Of a stretch of 5,969 bases of DNA, positions 1 to 5,969 are shown one piece after another. Source of the stretch: Pseudomonadota bacterium. GTDB lineage: Bacteria; Desulfobacterota; Anaeroferrophillalia; Anaeroferrophillales; Anaeroferrophillaceae. The DNA is taken from assembly GCA_011042595.1 (NCBI GenBank), contig DQWO01000304.1, forward strand, positions 1-5,969. The letters are read 5' to 3'. Below the pieces are notes generated by a model. That model saw nothing but the letters and a program-made list of their open reading frames with translations. It ran no database searches and was not told where the DNA came from. Made by a program: the position numbers and the translations under genes. Every line of letters starts with the position of its first letter. The stretch's first letter is position 1.

Positions 1-840
1 AGAGGTTTTTTTACCTTGGTACAAACGATCCGCTGCCTGCACCCGGAGATTGCCATTGTTCTGCCCAATTCCCTACGTTCCACCCTGGCTGTCTGGCTTG
101 CGGGAGTTAAGAACATCTATAGCTATCGGAGAAATTATCGCTCCCTATTGTTGCGTGGTGGTCCTGTACCTCTGCCTGAAGGGAAAGGTTTTTTACCGGT
201 TCCCATGGTGGAGTATTATCTGAATATCTGCCGTTGGCTTGGTTTGGACATCCCGGAGCAGACAAAGCCAACTTTGTATATCTCGGCGTCAATTGCCGAA
301 AAAGGCCGGCAGCTGCTGGAAAACTATGGAATTCATTCGGAAGACATGGTCATCGGTTTGAATCCCGGGGCCAAATTCGGCTCGTCAAAATGCTGGCCCC
401 CGGAGTATTTTGCCCAGCTGGCTGAATTATTTGTCGCCCGATGGAATTGTAAAATTCTGCTCTTTGTCGGCCCCGGGGAGGAGGATATAGCGAAGTCTAT
501 CAGTGAGACCAGTCAAGCGGAAATTATCAATACGGGTCCTGATAAGGTCGATTTATCGCTTTTGAAATATCTGGTAAAAAGATGTCAGCTACTGGTGACC
601 AATGATACAGGTCCACGGCACTATGCCGTTGCTTTCAATGTCCCGGTGGTGGTGGTCATGGGCCCCACCGATCCTCGCTATACGGCGGCAAACCTGGAAA
701 AAACCCTGGTCTTGCGTCAGGAGCTGGATTGCTCTCCCTGTCACCAAAAAGAATGCCCGCGAAATCATGAATGCATGTTAATGATAAAACCGGAAACCGT
801 CTTCGACGGAAGTAAAAGGCTGCTGGAAAAGGTCAATTAA
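1..840 (+). CDS. waaF: LPS heptosyltransferase, WaaF-like (GT9), 5' end missing
   Basis: This is the 3' part of a glycosyltransferase family 9 protein that transfers heptose from ADP-heptose to the LPS inner core on the cytoplasmic face of the inner membrane. The frame is open from base 1, so the gene starts before the window; the TTG at 16 is only an internal codon. The visible 279 residues (counting the codon at base 1 as residue 1) are about 70 short of a usual WaaF of roughly 350. Visible signatures are the LPNS segment early on, NPGAKFGSSKCWP at 121-132, which fits the donor-binding start of the second Rossmann domain, NDTGPRHYA at 201-209 (the GT9 D-[ST]-G-x-x-H motif), and a WaaF-style cysteine cluster (C244, C247, C252, C258, pattern CSPC...CP..H.CM). 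The next gene starts 3 bases after the TAA stop. The GT9 assignment is secure; WaaF rather than WaaC or WaaQ rests on the NPGAKFGSSKCWP and cysteine motifs, and which core heptose it adds is not shown. Confidence 0.88.
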   Translation, partial: RGFFTLVQTIRCLHPEIAIVLPNSLRSTLAVWLAGVKNIYSYRRNYRSLLLRGGPVPLPEGKGFLPVPMVEYYLNICRWLGLDIPEQTKPTLYISASIAEKGRQLLENYGIHSEDMVIGLNPGAKFGSSKCWPPEYFAQLAELFVARWNCKILLFVGPGEEDIAKSISETSQAEIINTGPDKVDLSLLKYLVKRCQLLVTNDTGPRHYAVAFNVPVVVVMGPTDPRYTAANLEKTLVLRQELDCSPCHQKECPRNHECMLMIKPETVFDGSKRLLEKVN

Positions 841-843
841 AAG

Positions 844-2343
844 ATGAAATCTTCCTATTATGGAAAAAAATGGTCAATCTTGAAAAAGAAAGGTGCTGAT
901 GCGGATGATCTGCGTCTGCTGGCCCGCCAAATTGCCTATTCTTTTATGGATTATTACCTGCAGGATTGCCGTTATGCTGATGAGTATATAGATTTACTCT
1001 GCGAGATGATGACTTTTTCCGCTGATCCGAACCTTACCCATCACGCCGCTGCCGCTCTGTTCAGTATTATCGTCGAAAGCCTTTGTGACGATTTCGAAGA
1101 GTTGCAGACCATAACCTACAATAAGATCATGGCCCAGGTGATGACCTTCTGTCGCCAGGTTCCAGGGGGAAAAGAGCTGGACCTGACGTTAAAAAAGTTC
1201 GGTATCCAGGCGGCAGATGATCTTCTGACGCGAATAAACAGGGTAAGAGCCAATCATAACTCCTTATCCAGCCACCAACGGATAAAAAAGATTCTCTTGC
1301 TATCCCGGGTTACCATCGGTGCTGATATTGCGGTAACCAGCGTGATTTTCCAGCGTCTCAGCAAGATCTTTCCGGAAGCTGAATTTGTGCTTATCGGCGG
1401 CAGCAAGCTGGAAGAACTGTACGGAGGGAACTCTCGCATCAGGTTCAGGAAGCTTGCCTATTCCAGGAAAGGAGGGCTGCTGGAACGCCTGTCAAGCTGG
1501 TATGCTGCCTTAGAGGCTATCCAACAGGAAGTTGCTTCTGATGGGGAAAATGAGGTTATCCTGATAGATCCGGACTCGCGTATTTCTCAGTTGGGAATTT
1601 TACCGCTGGTGCCCCTGGATCGCTACTATTTTTTCGACAGTCGTTCCGGTAATTCGCTAAATTACAATGTGTCCATGCCAGAACTGGCCAACTCGTGGCT
1701 GGACACCCTTCTTGATAAAAAGGATTTTTGCTACCCTAACGTCTGGCTTCCTGTGCCTTTCCAGGATATTGCAACCAGGTATTGTGACCTTTTAAGACGA
1801 AAAGGAGCACAAAGAATTATTGTGGTAAATTTTGGTGTTGGGGGCAACCCGCGAAAAAGAGTCGGACGGCGTTTCGAGGAGAGCTTACTCCTCACTCTCC
1901 TGCGGGAGCCGAATACAGTTATCCTGCTGGATAAAGGATTTGGGAAACAGGAGCTGGATGAAGCGAATTCAATGCTTGCTGTTATTGAAAAACATGGTTA
2001 TCTCACTATTCAGACAGTATTTGGTGACGAAAAGACTGATGGACTGGCGTGGGGAGTTATAGGTCTCCAGAGCAGGATTGGAGAAATAGGGGCTTTGATT
2101 GCCAACAGTGATGAATTTATCGGTTATGATTCCGCCTGCCAGCACATCAGTGTGGCCCTCGAAATACCGTGTATAACCATATTTGCCGGTTCCAATAATA
2201 TGCGTTTTATCCGTCGGTGGAGTGCCTATGGACGCCAAAGCAGTCATATCGTTCATGTGGATAGCCTTACCGATACCGCCGCAATAGATATCGAAGACAT
2301 CATTGCCCGCATCATGTATCATCGAAAAGGTTATGGTGGATGA
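844..2343 (+). CDS. Divergent GT9-like glycosyltransferase with N-terminal helical region
   Basis: A 499-residue protein that I read as a degenerate family 9 (GT-B fold) glycosyltransferase joined to an N-terminal region I do not recognise. Residues 1 to about 140 are mostly helical-looking, with no signal peptide or membrane segment. From 148 the GT9 pattern appears: KKILLLSRVTIGAD at 148-161 matches the first Rossmann strand and the loop with the usual Gly-Asp, here Gly-Ala-Asp (D161), followed by an Ala/Thr/Ser helix and a strand after FPEAEF. NFGVGGNPRKR at 329-339 matches the donor-binding NPGAxxxxKRW position, and GYDSACQHISVALEIP at 427-442 replaces the usual NDSGPxHLAAALGxP. The DS and H are kept but the Gly-Pro is lost. 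GT9 proteins are usually 320-360 residues, so the extra length is the N-terminal part. ATG 844 lies 3 bases after the upstream stop, with AAGG at 829-832 as a plausible ribosome site. Context points to LPS core sugar transfer; donor and acceptor are unknown, and loss of activity is possible. Confidence 0.75.
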   Translation: MKSSYYGKKWSILKKKGADADDLRLLARQIAYSFMDYYLQDCRYADEYIDLLCEMMTFSADPNLTHHAAAALFSIIVESLCDDFEELQTITYNKIMAQVMTFCRQVPGGKELDLTLKKFGIQAADDLLTRINRVRANHNSLSSHQRIKKILLLSRVTIGADIAVTSVIFQRLSKIFPEAEFVLIGGSKLEELYGGNSRIRFRKLAYSRKGGLLERLSSWYAALEAIQQEVASDGENEVILIDPDSRISQLGILPLVPLDRYYFFDSRSGNSLNYNVSMPELANSWLDTLLDKKDFCYPNVWLPVPFQDIATRYCDLLRRKGAQRIIVVNFGVGGNPRKRVGRRFEESLLLTLLREPNTVILLDKGFGKQELDEANSMLAVIEKHGYLTIQTVFGDEKTDGLAWGVIGLQSRIGEIGALIANSDEFIGYDSACQHISVALEIPCITIFAGSNNMRFIRRWSAYGRQSSHIVHVDSLTDTAAIDIEDIIARIMYHRKGYGG

Positions 2344-2356
2344 CTGGTTGGAAAAC

Positions 2357-2361
2357 GGGAG
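2357..2361 (+). promoter_or_regulatory. Candidate Shine-Dalgarno GGGAG upstream of the radical SAM gene
   Basis: GGGAG is the only good ribosome-binding sequence in the 39-base gap before the radical SAM gene. It sits 21 bases from ATG 2383, too far for direct use, 15 bases from the in-frame TTG 2377, and 10 bases from an out-of-frame ATG at 2372. That ATG opens a 4-codon reading frame (M-D-C-L) whose TGA overlaps ATG 2383 as ATGA. Either initiation at 2383 is reached by coupling through the mini-ORF, or the start is TTG 2377, which adds two residues. Confidence 0.4.
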
Positions 2362-2382
2362 TAATTTGATCATGGATTGTCT

Positions 2383-3900
2383 ATGAAGATACTTTTTATC
2401 TACCCCAATGCCCATTCGCAGGTTGGGTTTAACTATGGCGTTGCCCATCTGTCCTCGGTGCTCAAACAGGCCGGTCATACGGTGGAACTCTGGCAGTTAT
2501 GTGAAGATATAGAGCCGCTGCCGTCTCAAGAGCAATTTAGTGATCGGCTTAAACAAATAGCTCCGGACGTCATCGGTTTTTCGGTGGTTACCAATCAATG
2601 GGCTTATGCCAGGAAATTGGCTGAGTGGGCCCGCCAGGCAACATCCGCTCTCCTGCTATGTGGTGGCATCCATGCCATGGCCGCGCCGGAACAGATTTTA
2701 GCAACGGGTAGCTTTGATTATATTATGCGTGGAGAGTCTGAAGAAGCGTTTTTAGATTTTGTTGAGACGCTATCCCGGGGAGAAGATGTTTCCAGTCTCA
2801 GAAACCTCGGGTACGGGAAAGGTGATGTCGTGCAGATAAACCCTGTTCGTCCGTTGCCGGAGCTTACCAGCCTGCCTTTTAAGGATTATGATATTTTTGA
2901 TTTCCAGAAAATTATCGATGTGAAACATGGTTGGGTTGGTTTAATGGCCTCCCGTGGCTGTCCGTTTTCCTGTACCTATTGTTTCAACCACCAGGTTGTG
3001 TCGCGCTACAGAAAGGATCTCCATTGTAGTTTTAAAGCCTTGAACTATATCAGGTTTTTTGATGTCGAGCAGATTATTGATGAAATACAATACCTGCTGA
3101 AACGCTATCAGAATATTACCATGTTTATTTTTGACGATGATCTTTTCACTTTTTCTCGGGAATATATCAAGGATTTTTGCACCGCCTACAAAAAAGTATG
3201 TTCTCTGCCCTTTGTCGTCAATGCCCATGTAGGTTTTTTCGATGAGGAAAGGGCCCGTTATCTGGTGGAAGCTGGGTGTAAAATTGTCAAGTTTGGGGTT
3301 GAAAGCGGCAACGAAAAAATTCGCGCGACTGTACTTCAACGCCATATGAAAAATGAGAAGATAACCAATGCCATCCAGACTGCCAATAATCTCGGTCTTC
3401 ATACATCTGTTTTCTTGATGATCGGGCTGCCTGATGAAGGTTATGAAGAGGTTATGGATACGATCAGATTAATGGCCAAGGCGAAGCCTGGCCGTTATCG
3501 CTGGTCATTTTTCTTTCCCTTTCCCGGTACTGAGGCCTATAAAATTAGTGCTCGCGGAAACTATATTAATTATGAAAAGATGTCCCACATGGAAAACTTT
3601 ACGGCAGGATCATGTCTCGATTTTGGCGCGGAACATAATCTTTTTCTGGAAAAAGTGGGGAAAGTGATGCCCTGGTTTGTCAACGCCTACTCTGACCTTC
3701 CGGTGGCTGCATCCTACGCCAAAAAAGTGGCAGAAATCCTTTCCCTGGATGCCCGGGCCTGGCAAGAGAGAAAAGAGACCCTGCTGCAGGAAGATGAAAC
3801 TATGTCTGCCGGTTTCGTGAAACAGGGCTTAAGTCATTACGCCATAAAATATAATCCCTTCATGGGAGTTATCTCCGATTATTTTACTAACGAAGCATAG
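2383..3900 (+). CDS. B12-binding-domain radical SAM enzyme (class B type)
   Basis: A 505-residue cytoplasmic iron-sulfur enzyme with the layout of cobalamin-dependent radical SAM proteins (BchE/P-methylase/HpnP-like superfamily). Residues 1 to about 140 form the B12-binding-like Rossmann domain: MKILFIYPN, then GVAHLSSVLKQAGH at 19-32, PDVIGFSVV at 61-69, CGGIHA at 93-98 and the MRGESEEAF segment at 115-123. The classical DxHxxG cobalamin ligand motif is absent, as in many members, so cobalamin use is likely but not shown. The radical SAM core spans about 185-385 with CPFSCTYC (C193, C197, C200) for the [4Fe-4S] cluster, FDDD at 250-253, FGVESGNE at 304-311 and MIGLPDE at 346-352. The C-terminal 100 residues have no second cysteine cluster, so no SPASM domain. 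I chose ATG 2383 over TTG 2377 because MKILFIYPN is the normal family start. The substrate is unknown; position between LPS glycosyltransferases and msbA suggests an envelope lipid or LPS sugar. Confidence 0.9.
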   Translation: MKILFIYPNAHSQVGFNYGVAHLSSVLKQAGHTVELWQLCEDIEPLPSQEQFSDRLKQIAPDVIGFSVVTNQWAYARKLAEWARQATSALLLCGGIHAMAAPEQILATGSFDYIMRGESEEAFLDFVETLSRGEDVSSLRNLGYGKGDVVQINPVRPLPELTSLPFKDYDIFDFQKIIDVKHGWVGLMASRGCPFSCTYCFNHQVVSRYRKDLHCSFKALNYIRFFDVEQIIDEIQYLLKRYQNITMFIFDDDLFTFSREYIKDFCTAYKKVCSLPFVVNAHVGFFDEERARYLVEAGCKIVKFGVESGNEKIRATVLQRHMKNEKITNAIQTANNLGLHTSVFLMIGLPDEGYEEVMDTIRLMAKAKPGRYRWSFFFPFPGTEAYKISARGNYINYEKMSHMENFTAGSCLDFGAEHNLFLEKVGKVMPWFVNAYSDLPVAASYAKKVAEILSLDARAWQERKETLLQEDETMSAGFVKQGLSHYAIKYNPFMGVISDYFTNEA

Positions 3901-3912
3901 CTTGGATCCACT

Positions 3913-5655
3913 ATGGTGAAAAAAAAGAATCTGGCAGTTTTCCGCCGCTTCCTGGCTTATTTACGTCCCTATAAGGGGAGGGTGTTTATTGCCGTGGTTG
4001 GCTCTTTGCTGGTTGCAGGATCGAATGTGGCCATCGCCAAGCTGATCCAGCCCCTGGTGGATAAAATCATTGCTGTCGGTGATGCCTCACTGATAAAATT
4101 TGTGCCGCTGGTTGTTGTTGCCTTGGCGATTGTCAAGGGTGTTGCCCGTTATGGACAGGAATATTTTATTAAGACCGCTGGTCAGCTGGTGGTACAGGAC
4201 CTTCGTAATGAAATTTATACCCATTCACTTTCTTTGTCCATGGGGTATTTTTCCCGCCATTCATCCGGCCAACTTTTGTCAAAAATTATCAATGATATCG
4301 GCATGTTGCAGCGTTCGGCAGCTGATGTTCTGGTGGGCGGGGTACGGGAAAGTTTTTCCCTGATTGGATTGGTTGTGCTGGCTTTCTATAATGATTGGAA
4401 ATTGGCTTCGGTTGCCTTTCTGGTTTTGCCGGTGGCAATTATTCCCGCAACGGTTATCGGCCGCAAAATTAAAAATAACACCCGTAAAGGGTTGCAGGCC
4501 ATGGGTGGTCTCAGCGCTATTTTGCAGGAGACCTATGCGGGGATAAAAGTGGTGAAATCTTTTGGTCGCGAAAAAGACGAGTCTTCCCGTTTTTTTTATG
4601 AAAATCAGCGTTATTACCATTTTATCAGGAAGGTGCTTAAATACAATTCAGCCTCGGCGCCCATTGTTGAATTATTAGGTTCGCTGGGGATGGCGGGCGT
4701 GGCCTGGTATGGTTTGCACCGGGTTTTTTCGGGGGCCATAACCCAGGGGGAGCTGTTCTCCTTCATCGCGGCGGTGGCGATGATGTATGGTCCGGTGAAA
4801 AGGTTAAGCAAGGTAAGTAACCTGGTGCATACCTCCGTCGGGGCCGCGGAGCGGGTTTTTGAAGTTATTGATGAAAAACCTGAGATTACCTTTTCCTCCG
4901 ATCCGGTTTCTTTAGGACGCGCGCGGGGTGCCGTTGCTTTTCACCGGGTAACCTTTGCGTATGACAGCCTACCGGTATTAAAAGGTGTTTCCCTCACCGT
5001 TTCAGCTGGCGAGGTGGTTGCTCTGGTTGGCCCCAGTGGTTCGGGAAAAACCACCATGGTTGGTTTACTGAATCGTTTTTATGACCCCCAGGAAGGAGTT
5101 ATTACCATTGACGGGGTGGATATTCGTCGCCTTTCATTGGCAGATCTGACCGGTAATATCGCTTTGGTGGACCAGGAAACCTTTCTTTTCCATGATACGA
5201 TCATGAATAATATCAGGTACGGGCGACAGGATGCCAGCAATGATGAAGTTGTTCTGGCGGCCCGGCAGGCCTGTGCCGATGAATTTATCGATCTTTTGCC
5301 CGAAAAATATGAAACCAGCATTGGTGATCGCGGGTTGCGCCTTTCCGGGGGGCAGCGACAAAGGATTTGTATTGCCCGGGCGATCCTGAGGGATGCTCCA
5401 ATCCTGATTCTTGACGAGGCGACCAGCGCTCTCGATACCGAGAGTGAATCGATGGTCCAAAAAGCCCTGGCTAATTTGATGGCCAACCGGACAACCTTTG
5501 TTATTGCTCATCGGTTGTCAACCGTGCGCTACGCGGATACCATTGTGGTCCTTGAAGGCGGTGAAATCCGCGATGTGGGAAGCCATGAGGATCTTCTTGC
5601 TAAAGATGGGCTCTATAAAAAACTGTATGAGATGCAGTTTGAAGATGGGCAATGA
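3913..5655 (+). CDS. msbA: Lipid A/LPS flippase, ABC transporter MsbA
   Basis: A 580-residue half-transporter, nearly the same length as E. coli MsbA (582). As a homodimer in the inner membrane it flips lipid A-core from the cytoplasmic to the periplasmic leaflet using ATP. The membrane domain has six segments at about 24-45, 60-80, 138-160, 163-185, 246-270 and 276-298. The nucleotide-binding domain (about 335-575) is complete: Walker A GPSGSGKT at 373-380, Q-loop Q421, signature LSGGQ at 477-481, Walker B ILILDE at 497-502 with catalytic E502, D-loop ALD at 506-508 and H-loop H533. Nothing looks inactivated. The start ATG 3913 is 12 bases after the upstream stop, with a weak TTGGA at 3902-3906 giving 6-base spacing, so translation may depend partly on coupling. 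The 3' end overlaps the next ORF by 11 bases. A general lipid or drug exporter of the same family is the alternative, but the LPS gene neighbours favour MsbA. Confidence 0.95.
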   Translation: MVKKKNLAVFRRFLAYLRPYKGRVFIAVVGSLLVAGSNVAIAKLIQPLVDKIIAVGDASLIKFVPLVVVALAIVKGVARYGQEYFIKTAGQLVVQDLRNEIYTHSLSLSMGYFSRHSSGQLLSKIINDIGMLQRSAADVLVGGVRESFSLIGLVVLAFYNDWKLASVAFLVLPVAIIPATVIGRKIKNNTRKGLQAMGGLSAILQETYAGIKVVKSFGREKDESSRFFYENQRYYHFIRKVLKYNSASAPIVELLGSLGMAGVAWYGLHRVFSGAITQGELFSFIAAVAMMYGPVKRLSKVSNLVHTSVGAAERVFEVIDEKPEITFSSDPVSLGRARGAVAFHRVTFAYDSLPVLKGVSLTVSAGEVVALVGPSGSGKTTMVGLLNRFYDPQEGVITIDGVDIRRLSLADLTGNIALVDQETFLFHDTIMNNIRYGRQDASNDEVVLAARQACADEFIDLLPEKYETSIGDRGLRLSGGQRQRICIARAILRDAPILILDEATSALDTESESMVQKALANLMANRTTFVIAHRLSTVRYADTIVVLEGGEIRDVGSHEDLLAKDGLYKKLYEMQFEDGQ

Positions 5656-5767
5656 AAAGGGAAAAGGTTGCGACTGGTTACTATTAAATCTGGTTCCTCT
5701 GCTGGCGTCACTCCTTATCTGTGGACTGGCCCGTCTGACCAGGTTTGAGTATATTGGCATGGAGTAG
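5645..5767 (+). pseudogene. Truncated N-terminus of a DUF374/lysophospholipid-acyltransferase-like protein
   Basis: A 40-residue ORF whose ATG lies inside the last codons of msbA (11-base overlap in another frame), ending at TAG 5765-5767. The sequence has a charged start (MGNEKGKG), a hydrophobic stretch (about residues 11-29, WLLLNLVPLLASLLICGLA) and then RLTRFEYIGME. This is the pattern seen at the start of DUF374 lysophospholipid-acyltransferase-like proteins, where a membrane helix is followed by an R-x-T-x-R-x-E-x-x-G-x-E segment before the catalytic domain. Such genes commonly follow msbA in deltaproteobacterial lipid A clusters. The catalytic part expected next, with its W-H-G motif, is absent from all three forward frames up to the window end. 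I therefore read it as a remnant left after a deletion. It could instead be a genuine small membrane protein, since the overlap and nearby terminator leave it translatable. No strong ribosome site is visible; TTG 5639 is an alternative start two codons upstream. Confidence 0.6.
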
Positions 5768-5795
5768 AAATTACATTATGTTGTGTGAATATGGG

Positions 5796-5826
5796 GTTGC
5801 TTTCCTGGTGGGAGCAGCTTTTTTTT
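5796..5826 (+). terminator. Rho-independent terminator of the LPS gene block
   Basis: A hairpin with arms 5796-5804 and 5810-5818 (nine pairs, three of them G-U) and a five-base loop CTGGT is followed directly by eight T residues at 5819-5826. It begins 28 bases after the TAG of the 40-residue ORF and is well placed to end transcription of the whole + strand block. The stem is of moderate strength, but the uninterrupted T tract supports it. Confidence 0.75.
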
Positions 5827-5942
5827 GTGGATTTGTGCTTTACTGACCCATGTTTAACACATAAAAAATATATCTAAGTAAATCATCTATTTGCGCACCA
5901 GAAAAGATTCAAGTGGCACTACATTTATTTGCAACATACAAA
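5827..5942. other. AT-rich intergenic stretch with no recognised gene
   Basis: Between the two hairpins the DNA is visibly more AT-rich than the coding block (for example ATAAAAAATATATC near 5862). I find no convincing ORF, RNA gene, att-like site, insertion-sequence end or long repeat in it. No sigma-70-like promoter is good enough to call. It is the spacer between the end of the LPS block and whatever lies beyond the window. Confidence 0.6.
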
Positions 5943-5963
5943 ACCGGGTCCTCAGGGCCCGGT
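5943..5963 (-). terminator. Probable intrinsic terminator for a convergent gene beyond the window
   Basis: ACCGGGTCC at 5943-5951 pairs with GGGCCCGGT at 5955-5963 (nine pairs, one G-U), leaving a tight TCA loop. Read on the - strand, the stem is followed by TTTG then TATGTTG, a short U-rich tract starting inside the last pair; on the + strand it is followed by AAGAAG, with no T tract in view. This favours a terminator for a - strand gene to the right. The + strand bases after 5969 are not visible, so a bidirectional terminator cannot be excluded. Confidence 0.5.
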
Positions 5964-5969
5964 AAGAAG

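Noticed and set aside
1969..2478. Open frame of 169 codons on the - strand across the end of gene 2 and start of gene 3
   Set aside because: It lies antisense to two well-supported genes, its translation shows no recognisable domain, and it spans their junction; best explained as a shadow of coding bias.
2941..3402. Open frame of 153 codons on the - strand inside the radical SAM gene
   Set aside because: Antisense to the conserved radical SAM core including the cysteine motif; no family-like pattern in the translation.
3901..3912. GGATCC palindrome in the gap before msbA
   Set aside because: A six-base palindrome in a 12-base gap is too short to be an operator or terminator; its only likely relevance is the weak TTGGA ribosome site.
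5079..5511. Two overlapping - strand open frames of 125 and 135 codons in the msbA nucleotide-binding domain
   Set aside because: Both lie antisense to the Walker A to H-loop region, which is fully conserved on the + strand; long antisense frames are common over such sequence.
5652..5687. ATG overlapping the msbA stop (ATGA) opening an 11-codon frame
   Set aside because: A textbook coupling overlap, but the product ends after 11 residues with no recognisable pattern; the frame from 5645 is longer and protein-like.
5778..5846. 22-codon + strand frame with a hydrophobic tail (GVAFLVGAAFFCGFVLY)
   Set aside because: It runs through the terminator stem and T tract, and the hydrophobic residues come largely from that T-rich DNA; no ribosome site. 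Also checked as a frameshifted continuation of the acyltransferase: no match to the expected catalytic segment.
5840..5875. Possible promoter (TTTACT, 17-base spacer, AT-rich -10 region)
   Set aside because: The -10 region is only A/T richness without a good TATAAT match, and no + strand gene follows in the window.

Overview
The window carries one strand-uniform block of genes for lipopolysaccharide (LPS) assembly from a Gram-negative (diderm) bacterium, followed by about 200 bases of AT-richer intergenic DNA. An LPS heptosyltransferase and an MsbA-type lipid A flippase make the diderm assignment secure. The moderate base composition, the B12/radical-SAM enzyme (typical of anaerobes) and the remnant of a DUF374-type acyltransferase directly behind msbA suggest an anaerobic deltaproteobacterium (Desulfobacterota or Desulfuromonadota). 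That taxonomic placement is inference from gene content, not a sequence match.

Layout, all on the + strand: (1) positions 1-840, the 3' part of a WaaF-like heptosyltransferase, cut by the window edge; (2) 844-2343, a divergent GT9-like protein with an extra N-terminal helical region of unknown function; (3) 2383-3900, a B12-binding-domain radical SAM enzyme; (4) 3913-5655, MsbA, full length with all nucleotide-binding motifs; (5) 5645-5767, a 40-residue ORF overlapping the msbA end that resembles only the first part of a DUF374/lysophospholipid-acyltransferase-like protein; (6) a good intrinsic terminator at 5796-5826. Junctions are 3, 39 and 12 bases and an 11-base overlap, so the block reads as one transcript whose promoter lies upstream of the window. 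A second hairpin at 5943-5963 has its T tract on the - strand and probably ends a convergent gene outside the window.

Working model (inference): the heptosyltransferase builds inner core, the GT9-like protein adds or modifies a further core sugar, MsbA flips the core-lipid A across the inner membrane, and the radical SAM enzyme, co-transcribed between the glycosyltransferases and the flippase, modifies a lipid A, core sugar or other envelope-lipid substrate on the cytoplasmic side. The radical SAM enzyme, the unassigned N-terminal region of gene 2 and the truncated acyltransferase are the parts most worth following. I see no tRNA, rRNA, CRISPR array, insertion sequence or transposase.
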